The notes: generated by a model not told the origin, from the letters alone. Counted from the first letter of the stretch, positions 1-10,760 are shown. The stretch is DNA of 64,000 nucleotides from Guillardia theta CCMP2712 (GCF_000315625.1 NW_005434632.1:263838-327837), one strand, 5' to 3'. Numbers and translations: made by a program.

Positions 1-1206
1 TAGAGGAGGAGAAGTCACCAGTTGCCATTCCTTGGAAAGCGCTTCTCGAAGTGCGGCAGCAGACACTTTGGCTTCTCCCGCACTGAGATGCTCCCACAGG
101 GTCGCGATGCTCTCATCAAGCTCTGGAGTCTCGACGATCTGGAAGGCTGGTAAGAGCGTCTAACGAGATCACTGAGGTCGAGACATCGTCAACGCCTGAG
201 ACGTTGAGCTTGTAGTAGAAGTAAGGTTGAATCTCCAGCAAGTCGTGTCGCAGCTCAACCTGGGCTGTTGCTTCAGGGGAGGCAAACTAGTCACGGGTCA
301 CCATCTGCACAAGAACTTACCGACTTCCATCTTTTGCCCAGCTTCATCTCAGCGTATCGAATTTCTCGCTCGATCATCTCTCTGCAAGTCATCTTCATCA
401 CCGGGCACGCCATGCAGCTAAGGAGAAGCTTGCCTAGAGGAGGAGGTCATGGCAAAGTGCCACAGTGTATGGTCACGGATCAGAGTCCCGATCTGTGAGA
501 CTAGCGTCTGCCCCTTCCTCCGTCATCTCAACGGTCGCCCTTGTCCAGAGCGTCACCTTGGTCTGATCCTCTCCGGGGGACTGCTCCGCCTCCTGCCCTG
601 CGTACTTGGTGCCCTTGCTGGGGGAGAGGGTCAACCCTGACTGAAACAGGTCGACTAGGAGCTTGACGGCTTGAAGGGGAGAAATTTGTATCATGCTCTC
701 GGAGGCTATCAGGACTTCGACGGCCTCTTTGGCCTTTCCTTGCTGCCCAGGTGACGTTAGCAGGGAGGAGGAGGAGTAACGAGAGGGTGATGACGAGAAG
801 GGGGCGAGGAGGAAGGGGCGAGGTGAGGGGAGTGGGGAGGAAGAGGATGGGGAGAGAGTGCGGTTACCGCGACGAGGTGGTCAAACTTTCGTTGGAAGAA
901 GTTAAACTTGAAGAGTTGGACATCGCTGAGGATCTTGGACTTGCCGAAGTAAGTGACCTTGTGGGGGATGTCAGGCATGTCAGACTGTTTTCGATCGGCT
1001 ACCATGGTCCCCTCCATCCTGATGCTGTTTGTTCGCAACGCAACACCCGAAGGTCGTCGAGCTCTTGAGGAGACAATGGCGTCATGCTTGCTCAGCGCAC
1101 TTGTCAAGGAGCAAAAGCTGCTCGGGAGGACGAAAGACTGTGACTGGCCCACCATGGTCGCCAGCACCAGCATAGCTACCGTAATTCCGTACCTGGTCAT
1201 GTTCAT
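1..1206 (-). CDS. Plastid-targeted protein of unknown function, 3' end off the window
   Basis: I read five exons on the minus strand whose phases agree: 1206-868, 742-477, 417-321, 259-173 and 138 running off the left edge. The protein starts with a hydrophobic signal peptide ending ...MVGQSQS, then FVLPSSF, a Phe-led transit peptide rich in Ser, Ala and Arg. This is the bipartite presequence of complex red-lineage plastids, so import across the plastid membranes is inferred. The mature part begins near KVTYFGKSKILSDVQLFKF and continues with RKFDHLVAQGKAKEAVEVL, VELRHDLLEIQPYFYYKLN and, at the edge, ATLWEHLSAGEAKVSAAAL, which vaguely recalls an EF-hand helix pair. I do not recognise the family. 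The intron at 172-139 is only 34 nt; without it the frame hits a stop, so I kept it. Start ATG at 1206 was chosen because the signal peptide follows directly. Confidence 0.7.
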
Positions 1207-1579
1207 ACTCAGTCAGGACACACCATATGTTTGTCCGCGAGTTGTCGTGGCCACACAGGTTCTCGCACCATGCCTTGTCCCTCCTCCCGCTACCCCCGCC
1301 CGCCCTCTTGTTACCCAGCCATCGTCTGACCTCATTGCGCCTGGATTAGACTCCGACCAATAATACGGCGAGTTACATGCCTCACCTTATTCATTTAGAG
1401 GCTGACTCGAGAAATATGCTACCTTGACCCCTACTGTTCCCTTGCTTTGAAGGACCTTAGTACTGTATGCGAGATGGAATCGCACATTGGTGTGGAGGGC
1501 GGTGGGAGGGAAGCAGGAGGGATGGAGGAAAGGTTGTAAAAGGAGAGAGCATTCCATGGAGGGAATCGGAGAGGAGAAT
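1207..1579. other. Intergenic, divergent promoter region
   Basis: This lies between the start of the minus-strand plastid-targeted gene and the minisatellite that precedes the plus-strand SNARE gene. I see no protein-like frame and no clear TATA box. Confidence 0.4.
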
Positions 1580-1887
1580 GAATGCTGAAAAGCTTTCTGT
1601 GGACGTTGAATGTTGAAAAGCTTTCTGTGGACGTTGAATGCTGAAAAGCTTTCTGTGGACGTTGAATGCTGAGAAGCTTTCTGTGGACGTTGAATGTTGA
1701 AAAGCTTTCTGTGGATGTTGAATGTTGAAAAGCTTTCTGTGGACGTTGAATGTTGAAAAGCTTTCTGTGGATGTTGAATGTTGAGAAGCTTTCTGTGGAC
1801 GTTGAATGCTGAGAAGCTTTCTGTGGACGTTGAATGCTGAGAAGCTTTCTGTGGACGTTGAATGCTGAGAAGCTTTCTGTGGACGTT
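1580..1887. repeat. 28-bp minisatellite, 11 copies
   Basis: Eleven tandem units of 28 bp, each like GAATGCTGAAAAGCTTTC followed by TGTGGACGTT. Copies differ only at a few transition positions (GCTG/GTTG, AAAAG/AGAAG, GACG/GATG). Each unit carries a HindIII-type AAGCTT. The array ends about 100 bp before the ATG of the SNARE gene, so it sits in its promoter or 5' leader. It is open in some minus frames, giving a repeated S-T-E-S-F peptide, but I read that as a by-product of the 28-bp unit and not as a gene. Confidence 0.95.
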
Positions 1888-1985
1888 GGGTTGCTGGAAT
1901 GGAAACTTTGTTGGAGCGGGAATGACTGTTTGCCACAGGGCTGAGGGAAGAAAGAGAGGAGGAGGAGGAGGGCCACAGGAAGAGG

Positions 1986-3342
1986 ATGGTTAACCTGAAC
2001 AAGTTGAGCGAGAAGCTGGAGATTGCCTCGAACCTCGTGACAGCAGGAAAACTTGACGAGGGGAGCGCGGTATGCAAGGAGTTGGAAGAGAGCATCAGGG
2101 CTTGCCTGAGAGACGCTACCTCTCAAAGTGAGAAGGTCATGCTGGAGAGGTTGAAGAGGACGAACATGGTAAGGGAGCTCCCTGAACCTTCCCCTTGACA
2201 TGACGGGACATGCGCCAGGCGATGATTGACAAGCTGAAGAAGCTAGATGTGCAGCAGCGGAGGAGAGGTAGGGAGATACGCGAGGAGCCGAGCTGTGCAG
2301 TAGCTTCAGGAGCGAGACAACAGTACAGCAATTTCTCCATCCCGGGCAGGGAGGAGGGGACAGACCTGCAGCTGGAGCAGCAGTTGGCCACTACCAACCT
2401 TGAGCTTCGCGAGAGAGAGATCCTCGTAGATGAAAGATCAGTCGAGCTAAGCAAGGTCAGTCAAGATGAGCAGGGATGCCTGGGTGGGTCGTCCGAGTGA
2501 CACTGGGTGGAGCCTGGTGTTTCGATGCTGTGTGATGTTTCGATGCTGTGTGATGTTTCGATGCTGTGTGATGTTTCGATGCTGTGATGTTTCGATGCTA
2601 TGAGTTGTTTCGATGCTATGAGTTGTGCCTTTTGCGCAAGAGCCCTTGAAAGTTTGCGATGGAGCAGAATATGTCGACGATGACTTGCTTGAGGAGGTGT
2701 GTGTCTTGCAAGTGAGATGATGCAGCGATGGAACAGGTTGAGAAGGACGTGGCGGCGATCAACGAGTGTATGAGGGACATTGGCGAGCTCGTCCTCCAGC
2801 AGGTGCTGCCATGAGCGGCGACCTGGGATGCTGACACGCCGTGGGAAGGGAGAGACTCTTGGCAAGGACGGGGTGCTGTCATGCCAGCTCGAGGATGCCA
2901 AGGAAAGGTCCAACGATGCGGCTCATCAGTTCGCCAAAGCTGGAAAATCGAGGTGAGGTCCTACCAGTGCACGACCGTGTCCTCCTGTGAAACTTCCTCT
3001 GCTCCTGAAGAGCTCCAATGAGCAGTCCGCTGACACCTGCGCTTCCCTCAGAGCAAACAGGCGGCAGTTTGAAGGAGGGGCGACAGCTGCTGCAGTTGGC
3101 GGCATCGTGGGAATCATAGGAGGGCCTGTGAGTTCTCTTGCCGTTCCTCCCCAGCTCACATGCATGCAGATTGGCATGGCGGCAGGAGCAGCTACTGGTG
3201 CTCTCGTGGGATCGTAAGATATACCCTGCTATGTGCGCTCTGCATGATTGGTGGGGTTCGATAGGTATGTGGGGAAAAAACTCGGAAAGTTCGAGAAGTC
3301 GAGGATTGACGAAGAGTTGTCTCAGTTACAAGAACGATGAGA
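1986..3342 (+). CDS. Syntaxin-17-like Qa-SNARE with glycine-rich membrane hairpin
   Basis: Exons that keep frame: 1986-2168, 2219 to about 2267, about 2301-2455, 2643-2696, 2737-2802, 2888-2952, then the membrane exons to the TGA at 3342. The N-terminal part is helical (KLSEKLEIASNLVTAGKL). The SNARE motif is seen as NLELREREILVDERSVELSK and then VEKDVAAINECMRDIGELVL with Q at the expected central layer, then LEDAKERSNDAAHQFAKAGK. The tail is two glycine-rich hydrophobic stretches (AAAVGGIVGIIGGP and IGMAAGAATGALVGS) followed by a charged end, YVGKKLGKFEKSRIDEELSQ. That double Gly-zipper hairpin is the hallmark of syntaxin 17, which acts in autophagosome-lysosome fusion and at ER-mitochondria contacts; the role here is inferred. 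The piece after the central Gln looks about ten residues short, so a small exon may hide in 2803-2887. An ordinary ER or plasma-membrane syntaxin is the alternative. Confidence 0.7.
2518..2626. repeat. 18-bp tandem repeat in SNARE intron
   Basis: About six copies of TGTTTCGATGCTGTGTGA and shortened or diverged versions, ending with TGTTTCGATGCTATGAGT. It lies in the intron between the exons ending at 2455 and starting at 2643. Confidence 0.85.
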
Positions 3343-3534
3343 CAGCAATAGCAAGGCGAATCAACTTAACGGTTCTATGTACTATTATTAAATCCAATCG
3401 CTTTCTCCATACTCCACATTCCCTCTACTTCAACCGCCCCTCTTTCCCTAGCTCCCTCCTCCAAAAATCCACAAGGAAAAACTCCATCGACCTCCCCAGA
3501 AAAGAAAAATAAAAAGAATGACTCCTGCTCTCAC

Positions 3535-3828
3535 TTAAGGTCCCCACAAGTCTGTGCAGTTCCACAATCCAGTCTCGCAGAAGCCCTGCTTTGCCTTATC
3601 TTTCTCTTTCGCCATGAGCTCAGGAGAAATGGTCGGGATTGAGCCAGCGACGTCCAGAGACTCGGTGTCTCCAGCAGACTCAATCTGGGTAGAGGTAGAG
3701 AGGAACTGAGTGACTGCAATGTCCCCCACCTTGTGCAACTGAACGAGAAGTGCAAACATACTGTTCTGTCTGGTAGAGCAAGCGATGTGCCGGGAAGACG
3801 ACGATGAGGTGTTGAGATGAAGCTCTGT
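3535..3828 (-). CDS. Small protein, last exon; function unknown
   Basis: A 97-codon exon starts after a TTTGAG acceptor at 3829 and ends with TAA at 3535. It reads through SMFALLVQLHKVGDIAVTQF, IESAGDTESLDVAGS and SPELMAKEKDKAKQGFCETG. The upstream DNA (3830-3930) is a GA-rich tract on the plus strand, so pyrimidine-rich on the sense strand, typical of introns in this window. The 5' exon is not clear; a short one could end near 3960. It converges on the SNARE gene with under 200 bp between the stops. No family recognised. Confidence 0.4.
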   Translation of the reverse strand, partial: TELHLNTSSSSSRHIACSTRQNSMFALLVQLHKVGDIAVTQFLSTSTQIESAGDTESLDVAGSIPTISPELMAKEKDKAKQGFCETGLWNCTDLWGP

Positions 3829-3968
3829 CTCAAAGGAGAGTAGGAGAGGCACAAAGCTTCAAGAAGGGGGCTGAGGGGGAGGGAGACAGAGGGCAAGAGA
3901 GTGGGAGGAGGAGGATGTAGGGAGGGGGGAGGTGCGAGACGCTGGTAGGATGAGAAGCGATAATGCAA

Positions 3969-4538
3969 CTCTGGTTCTAAATCAGGAGAAGGGCATCATG
4001 ACCCCACCCACGCAGACCACCCCATGGATTTTCAGACCACCCTACGCAATGATGACACTACCCGTCTTTTTCATTGTATGTTTGGATAATACCCACAAAG
4101 TAAGGGTAATTATGACCTAAGTATAAGGGTAGGGATATATCACCCTACCTCTTCCCGAATTGCTTAATCGCGACTACCTTGAGTTTTCTTTCAGGACCCG
4201 CCCAAGTATCTTATTGCTAGCATGGGTGGGGTAGTCCCAAATCTATGTGGTAAATATTGAATATTTGTATCAAACTTAAATTATCTGATTAAATTTCAAA
4301 TTTTTCAATGAGTGCTCCAGAGAATCCTTGGGCAACCGATTTAGAAGGTTTAGCATTGTTGTCTTGGTGCTGCACGATTTAAAACAAATTTTTATCAACA
4401 AGTTTGACTAAATATATTCTAACTACAAACTCAGTATCATTCTTAGTTGACTAAAGTTTAGAATTCATTTATTCTTGAGAGTTGAAGAAATATGTTTTGA
4501 GTAAAACTTCCACACCCCGAAATAGAAACCCGGCAGCC
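3969..4538. other. AT-rich intergenic region with short ACCCC-type runs
   Basis: Between a minus-strand and a plus-strand gene, so a divergent promoter zone. 3995-4170 carries several CACCC/TACCC runs; 4250-4500 is AT-rich with no protein-like frame. Confidence 0.5.
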
Positions 4539-5268
4539 ATGGTGTTCGAGCGTCTGAGGATGACGGAGGAGCTCTATGGCGTAAGTCTAGAGATGAATGT
4601 GGAGGAGGATGTATGTGATGATTTGATAATGTGATAATGCTTGTATCAAGTAGAGAAGATTGTTGTGAGGCTTGTCAAGATGAAAAGGGTGATGTTGATG
4701 CAGAGTGGTGCTGTGTTCGACACGATGGACGTGTTGGACACAAATCACCTTTTGTTTGCATTTTACGGTCGTGGTTGAGAACTCTGATGGAATAATTTTG
4801 TAATAACATTAACAAAGTGTGCGATAAGAGGAGAGTTTGGTGCGATTTTTCTTTGCTCGACTTTCCGTTATTGTTTGCCACAATGTATCAGATCTTCTAG
4901 CACACCTTCGCTTGCTTGTCAGTGACTATGAAACTGGATGGTTCCCCATTCTTGTCTGCGTTGACTGGATGGCATGTGTTGGTTCACACTGACTCTTCTT
5001 CCCTCCCTCCTCTCCTGCTCGTTCATGCTGCTGCCTCTTGTCCGGACAGAAACATGCGGTAAGTCCTCCGTTTCACTCACCATCACCCGCAGCATCTAAC
5101 TCCATCCTACAGGCTGCTCTCTATGCACAAGCAGCAGACTTCAACAAGACTGCTCGCTTTTACTACATGAAGGCTCAGGACGCCTACTACCTTGCCAACG
5201 CGCAGGCCTCATACGATGATTGGCGAAGAGCTCGCAGACAGTGGGACTATTTCTACCGCAGGAAGTGA
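4539..5268 (+). CDS. Small basic/aromatic protein, 68 aa, with candidate micro-exon
   Basis: Exons 4539-4580, 5050-5058 and 5113-5268, all in phase 0, give 68 residues: a short N-terminus (MVFERLRMTEELYG), then AALYAQAADFNKTARFYYMK and AQASYDDWRRARRQWDYFYR. The ATG has a good context (GCAGCCATGG). The second exon would be only nine bases (Lys-His-Ala), but it is flanked by CGGACAG on the left and GTAAGT on the right. Skipping it would also keep frame, so it may be optional. The protein is rich in Tyr, Arg and Ala with no signal peptide or membrane span. I do not recognise it; a small subunit of an organellar complex would fit but is a guess. Confidence 0.6.
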
Positions 5269-5511
5269 GCAGAGGTCTGATGCTCTTGTTACCCACATCA
5301 AGTTTTTTGCCTCGAAATGTGTCGTTTCAGATAATCTGAAGTGTATTGTGTTGTCATGGATGAACATTGTTTGAAAGAATCCTCCTCCACAACGACCACC
5401 TCGTATCCTGCTTCTCCTCCTGCAACGAGTCCTTGCCCATGAAAAAATACCCTCCAATCTAAGAAGGCAGCTGAATTCATTCTACATCCTCCTTAGCAAG
5501 AGAAGCTCCTC

Positions 5512-8500
5512 CTACGGCATCTCCTGTGGACGAGCTGGTCCCTGCATAAGTCGCTGCACGAGGCGGATGAGGGCGAGGGTTGCGAGCAGGCTCACAAAGA
5601 CATCAGACTCGCTGAGCAGGATACCTTCCCTTGTCCCGCTGGGAGCTTCTGAGAGGAGGAAGCTCTTCCAGTTTCCTCCCAACGTGGATGGTTCCAGCAG
5701 CGCCTCCTTCATCTTGTCGACCGAAAGGATGCTCTCCGCGATACCCCAGACCAGCCAAAAGGGCAGGAGTTTGGGGGAGGAGAGGTCCCACTGTCGAGCC
5801 TGTAGGACTTCGGCAGCGATCATGCGCGCCCTCGTTGCGTTCCTCTGCTCCCCTGACAGGCCTGCAAGGGTCGCCCATGCAAGGTTGAATGCCGCCTCCT
5901 CGTCTCCCCCCCGAGCTGCCTGCAGGTAGTAGTCCATGGCTTTCCCACGGTTGGCCCGAGTCCCCTGCCCGTACCACAGGTGATCTCCGATGATCCTCTT
6001 AGCCTCCATATTCCCATTGTTAGCTGCCATGGTCAGGAGCTCAAAGGACCTGCGTAGAGCTTCCTGCGGCTTCGCCTTGCAACTGACGATGCCTTCAGCG
6101 CACCGCTGGTACAGCCAGGCTGCGTTGCTCTGAGCTACTTCGTACCCCAGCTCAGCCGCTGCCTCGTAGGAAGCCAAGGAGGAGTCGATGTCTCCTCTCA
6201 TGTAAGCCTGTAGGCCATCTCGCAGCAGCACCCCCCACTTCCCTCTCTCCGAAGCGTCCTTGAACAGCAGCGTGCCTCGCAGGCAGGACGATACCGTTCC
6301 CTTCCCCTCGATGTGCATCATAGCCAGAGCCAGACGAGCGGCCTGGTGGTCCAGCGCTACTGCGTTAGTAATGTAAGCCAGCGCCAGCTCTTCGTTCCTC
6401 TCCACCCCCCGTCCGTCCTTGAGCAGCAAGCCAGCGTTGTAGAGCCCGTCGGCGTTCCCCGACAGAGCCGACTGGTTAAAGTAGTGAAAGGCTTCGGTGA
6501 AGTTGTTGTCTGCCGACCCGTCGGTGAGCGACAGCGCGAGACCATTGAGTGCGGCCACATACCCTTGAGCGGCAGCCTTGCGGAACAGATTGAGCGACTC
6601 GTTCCTGTCCTTGGGCACGCCATGACCGTACGCGTACATTACCCCAAGGTTGTACTGAGCCTCCACGTTCCCGTCCCTTGCCGCTCGTTGGAGATACTCC
6701 AGGGCTCTTCCTCGATCTCTCGGCACTCCCCCTGCTCCCCAGTAGTATCGGTGGCCCAGCCATGCCTGTGCCCGCGTGTCTCCAGCTTCCGCTAGGGTCT
6801 CCTGGTACTGAAAGATGTCGTCGTCCTCCCCCCCTTGCCCGGCGAAGGCATCGCCCTTCTCCACCTCCTGGGACAGCCGGATGAACTCCACACTCGCTGC
6901 ATCAGGAGACTCAAGGTCTCGCAGCGCGATCTCAGCAGCAGTGCGGTAGTATGCAGCTGCCAGCTGGCATGACTTAGTTGCTCCATCCAGGCCCATCAGG
7001 TGCAGGTGGCCCAAGGCAAGCAGCGCATGCTCCTTGCCCGCAAACAATTCGTTCATGTGAAACCACATGGCAGCGTTGGTCCGGTTGCCCGGGGGCAGCT
7101 CGACGCCACGACGGGCGGCTGCTGGGTTTGAGCTGGCCGGGGAAAACGAAGTGAGCAAGTCAGTCTTGCGCAACAGCGTCGGCCGGTCGTTCCAGCGAGA
7201 CATGAGATCAAGGATCGAAGGAACGTCGAGAGCCTGTCCGTAGTGCATGTCCGCGTGAGCGATCACCCCGCTCGCAGCTGGGTGGAATTGTGGGCTGCCT
7301 CCAATGAAGAGGTTGGTCAAGGAGTCCTTGGGGTTGGCATAAAGGTTGGAGGGAGCCATGACGACGGTCTGTACCTCTCCGTTGATGATGCAGTCCAGCC
7401 TTCTATGGATGGGGCCATGCCAGACCACAGCGATGTGGTTCCACTGCTCCAGGGGCAGGGGCTTCGAGGTGAAGCTGCCAACCATCTGATTCATCGCTAT
7501 GGTATGAAGGCCGCAGAAGATCAGCCCCGGGGCCTGCGAGAAGCCCCAGAGGAGGTGGGGAGAGACCGTGAACATGGCCTCCTTGACAGTAAAGATGCTC
7601 CGCTCCCCGATCCCTCCCGGCGACATGTCATAGTCGTGGAGCCAAAGCCAGAAGGACATGGAGCAGGCCTGATTCAGGTTGAAGCAATGCCGAGATCTTA
7701 TCCCGATGCGGTGCTGCAGCGCCAGGGCGTCTTCGATCAGCGTCTCTGTCCACGGGACCTCCGTTCCCCCCTCCGCCGATCCTCGGGGTTGCGTCGGGTC
7801 CACGAGATCTTGGTTTGAGTTCACCCGGCCTGACAAGTCTGCCTTGCAAGCGTGTGTGGACAGGAAGGTGATCTTGTAGTTGCACAAGCTGTCTTCTCGG
7901 ATGCTCTCGATCCTGTCGCTCACTGCATTCTTCCCTGCAATGCACCTGCAAGGCAAAAAAACAGATCAACGAGGGAACGATTGCAGAGGCAGAAACAAAT
8001 CACCGGAAGTGGACACGAGCCTCCCTTGGCTGCGCCCCATCGCCGCATGGAGTGCCTTGGACGTAGTGATGGACTTGTTCCTGCTCTGAACCCTCCAGTG
8101 AGCCCTCCGTAGGAAGCCAGACACCAAGCAGGCTTCCTTGCATCCTCAACTGCACTCCAGCCTCGTTGACAACTCTTCGGAACTGAGTGACGTTTCTGCC
8201 GTGGCAGAGCTCGTAAGTCCACCACCCATCGTCTTTCACAAAGCAACGATTGTAAAACATATCCATCAAGCTCCCAGAAGGAAACTTCATCTGCTCCTCC
8301 GTCAGCGTTGTTTCACTCTGCTGGAAGGACTCTTCTCTTGTTGCAGAGGGGTTCCTTGAGTCGTGCTCTACAGCGGGGGTATGCTCTTGCATTCCACTAC
8401 CACTCTCCTCCCCCTTCTCCTGGTTCACCCCATTTAGCTCCTGTTCCGTTTCTCTCCTCATAGTCGCTTCTTCATTGACGTATTCCACAGCGTTCGCTTG

Positions 8501-10113
8501 CACCTGCTCTGTAGTTCCGCGAGATCCCTCCCTCCCTTCCACGGCCAGGCTTTCCCTCTGCTGACTTGTCTCCTTCTGACCTTCTCTCATCTTAATCTCC
8601 TCAGCAGCAGCCGTTTGCACATCTGCCGCCGCTGCATCTTTCAATACCTCTGTCTCCTTCGCCATCTCCATCTGCGATTCGGCCAGCAAGCCCTGAGCTC
8701 TTTCCTCCTCCTTCTCACCGTCCCTTTGCGCTTCCCTCTGCTCTCGTCCTTCTGTCGCGCTTTGACTCACACCTGACGGAGCGGGCGATGAAGGATCAAC
8801 AAGAGACTCTCCTATCGCGTCTGTCGTGCCGACTGGAGGCTGGTGTTGCGCCTGACCAGACGGATCTGACGGGGCTGAGCTGGTCACAACTTGCTCTTTA
8901 GCTTTCTGTTTCGCTTCTTCGATCAATCGATTGTTGATCTTGACCTGATCCTTCCATTGAGTGGTAATCTTGTTGCATATCATACGAATCTTTTTCCTCA
9001 ACACACTTCCTCCCTGCCTCGGTATCAAGTTGTGCATTCGCTCAATTTCATTTGAGAGAATATCGATGTAAGGATTGACATCAAAGGTTTCCAAAAATCC
9101 AGGATTGTCATTTTTCATATCTATCAGAAATTCTTCGAGAAAGTTCTCAATGGCATCTTGCCTCCAGTGAAAGTACTTTGGCAGACCACTGTTCTGTTCT
9201 TCCTCCTCTTCTTCCTCCTCTTTCTTGACCTGTGCGGCCTCCTTGTCCTTGTCCTCCTTTTCGTCCTTGCCTTCCTCTTTGCCTTCCTCCTTTGCTCTCT
9301 CCCCCATGACCTTCATGTCCTCCTTCTGCATACTGTTCCCCTCCTCCTCGGTCTTGGGATTTGTGACATCTTGCACTGCATCACTTGCTTTCACCGACGA
9401 GTCTTTCAGAGCCTCGTGCTGCACAACTTGATCAGAGGACCTTGAGCCATCGGGCGGAGTTGCTGCTGACAAGCCTTCAAACTGACTCGCTTGCCTTCTG
9501 TCTTGAGGAGATTGAGACTGCTCAGAAGGCTCCCCACCATTCTCCCTGGGAGTTCGAGGTGCATCTAGCAAGTCCCTTTCTGAACCAGCAGCATCGATGG
9601 ATGTAGTATCTGCAGGAGTGACTGGATCGTGGGCATTCAGAGCAGGATGCTGAAAAGGCTCCTCCGGCTGGGAGCTCTCTGGAGTGTTTCGGCCCGCAGA
9701 GCTGTCAGGTTCATCGGAGGACTTTCCCTGGCGAGTCTCGCGCAGCTCCTGCATTCTTCTGTGCAAGATTTGATTCAGATAATTCCAAGCAGGAAGGTGG
9801 CTATATGATCCATCAGCAGGCCACATGGTCGGCCAGTCGGGTGGCCAGAAGGAGCTCATGGGCTCCCTCGAATGTTCGTTTCCACGATTCAGGATCTGTC
9901 AGAAACGTTCAGCTCGTGTCGCCCTGTAAAAATTCTCATCGTCCAACCTGATATGGCGTTTTATCTGCCAGATGGTCAACAAACTCCTGAGCAGATTGCA
10001 AATCCGCGACTTTCGTCTCTTTCAGCTCTTCAGAGAACCAGATAATTGTCCAATCTTGTTTGAAGTTTTGTGGGTCATGCGCTTTGTCAAAATTTTGCCT
10101 TGCACCATGTGGG
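5512..10113 (-). CDS. Fused ERAD factor: OS-9/Yos9-type MRH lectin + LamG-like + HRD3/SEL1L-type Sel1 repeats
   Basis: Exons 10113-9948, 9895-8004 and 7945-5512 join in phase (introns of 52 and 58 nt); the start and signal peptide lie upstream, probably within 10190-10400, and are not resolved. Coding length shown is about 1,496 residues. Order: a helical stretch; a long acidic, Gln/Glu-rich linker; LPKYFHWRQDAIENFLEEF; then an MRH domain with YNRCFVKDDGWWTYELCHG, QFRR, HHYVQGTPCGDG, VHFR-CIAG, IESIREDSLCNYKITF and STHAC, with all six Cys in place. The 8004/7945 splice falls inside this domain, so the two halves must be one protein. After it come a concanavalin/LamG-like region (HIAVVWHGPIHRRLDCIING, LFIGGSPQFH), many Sel1 repeats (AQAWLGHRYYWGAGGVPRD, AQYNLGVMYAYGHGVPKD, ADGLYNAGLLLKDGRGVE) and a C-terminal membrane helix (SDVFVSLLATLALIRLVQ). 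In yeast and animals Yos9/OS-9 and Hrd3/SEL1L are separate partners that deliver misfolded glycoproteins to the HRD1 ubiquitin ligase. Here both appear in one ER-lumenal, membrane-anchored chain. Confidence 0.85.
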
Positions 10114-10189
10114 CTGCCCAGGTTTGAATCTGCTCATAACGATGATGAGTTACAACGCGAAGCAAAGGAGTGTCGTGAAAGGCAGGTTA

Positions 10190-10760
10190 AGAGAACGGAA
10201 TTACCTTCTTGGTGATTGACTTGGCATATAACAGGATGAAGAGGCATTGCGAAGCTGAACATGAGAAAAACAAGGGAGGCGGCACGAAAAGTAAAAATGC
10301 GTTGCTGCCGCTTCTGAGATCTTTTAGCACAAAAATTCCTTGAACAGAGGTGCGAGAAACATGAAACATTTGGTACGAAGGAAGGTTGGAACATGGAGAA
10401 TATACATGATAGGGGCAACAACTTATGCTGCATACTGTGACGTCCGATGCGAGATTCACATCCACGTGGTGGAGAGCAACATCGGATCGATGAGTTCGTC
10501 CTGTCGGATGGCATGGCCAAGCTTTCGGATCGACTGCTCTGGTAACCCACGCTGGGAGGAAACGAACCGAGGCTACAATGGCGCGTAGGGGTGAGATAGT
10601 GAGCGCTGGAAGCCGAGTATGCGCATGAAGCATTCTGTACAAGTTCTGAGTGCGAAAAGTCTCCTTCCTCCATCAGTCCTCGTCCTTCTCCTCCTTCTCC
10701 CTCTCGCTCTCCTCTACTTCCTCCCGTACAGCCCATGTGAACTGATTTTTCCACCATCTG
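10190..10760 (-). other. Probable 5' exon(s) and leader of the ERAD fusion gene
   Basis: A hydrophobic stretch (FTFRAASLVFLMFSFAMPLHP in one frame) ends at a GTAATT donor near 10201 and would suit a signal peptide. The phase does not meet the next exon (10113-9948) cleanly in any frame I tried, so I leave the start open. Confidence 0.35.

Noticed and set aside
1431-2201. Minus-strand frame with repeated S-T-E-S-F peptides
   Set aside because: It is the 28-bp minisatellite and the complement of the SNARE first exon; three copies per 84 bp keep frames open by chance.
10340-10588. 82-codon plus-strand frame
   Set aside because: Opposite the presumed 5' exons of the ERAD fusion gene; no family features.
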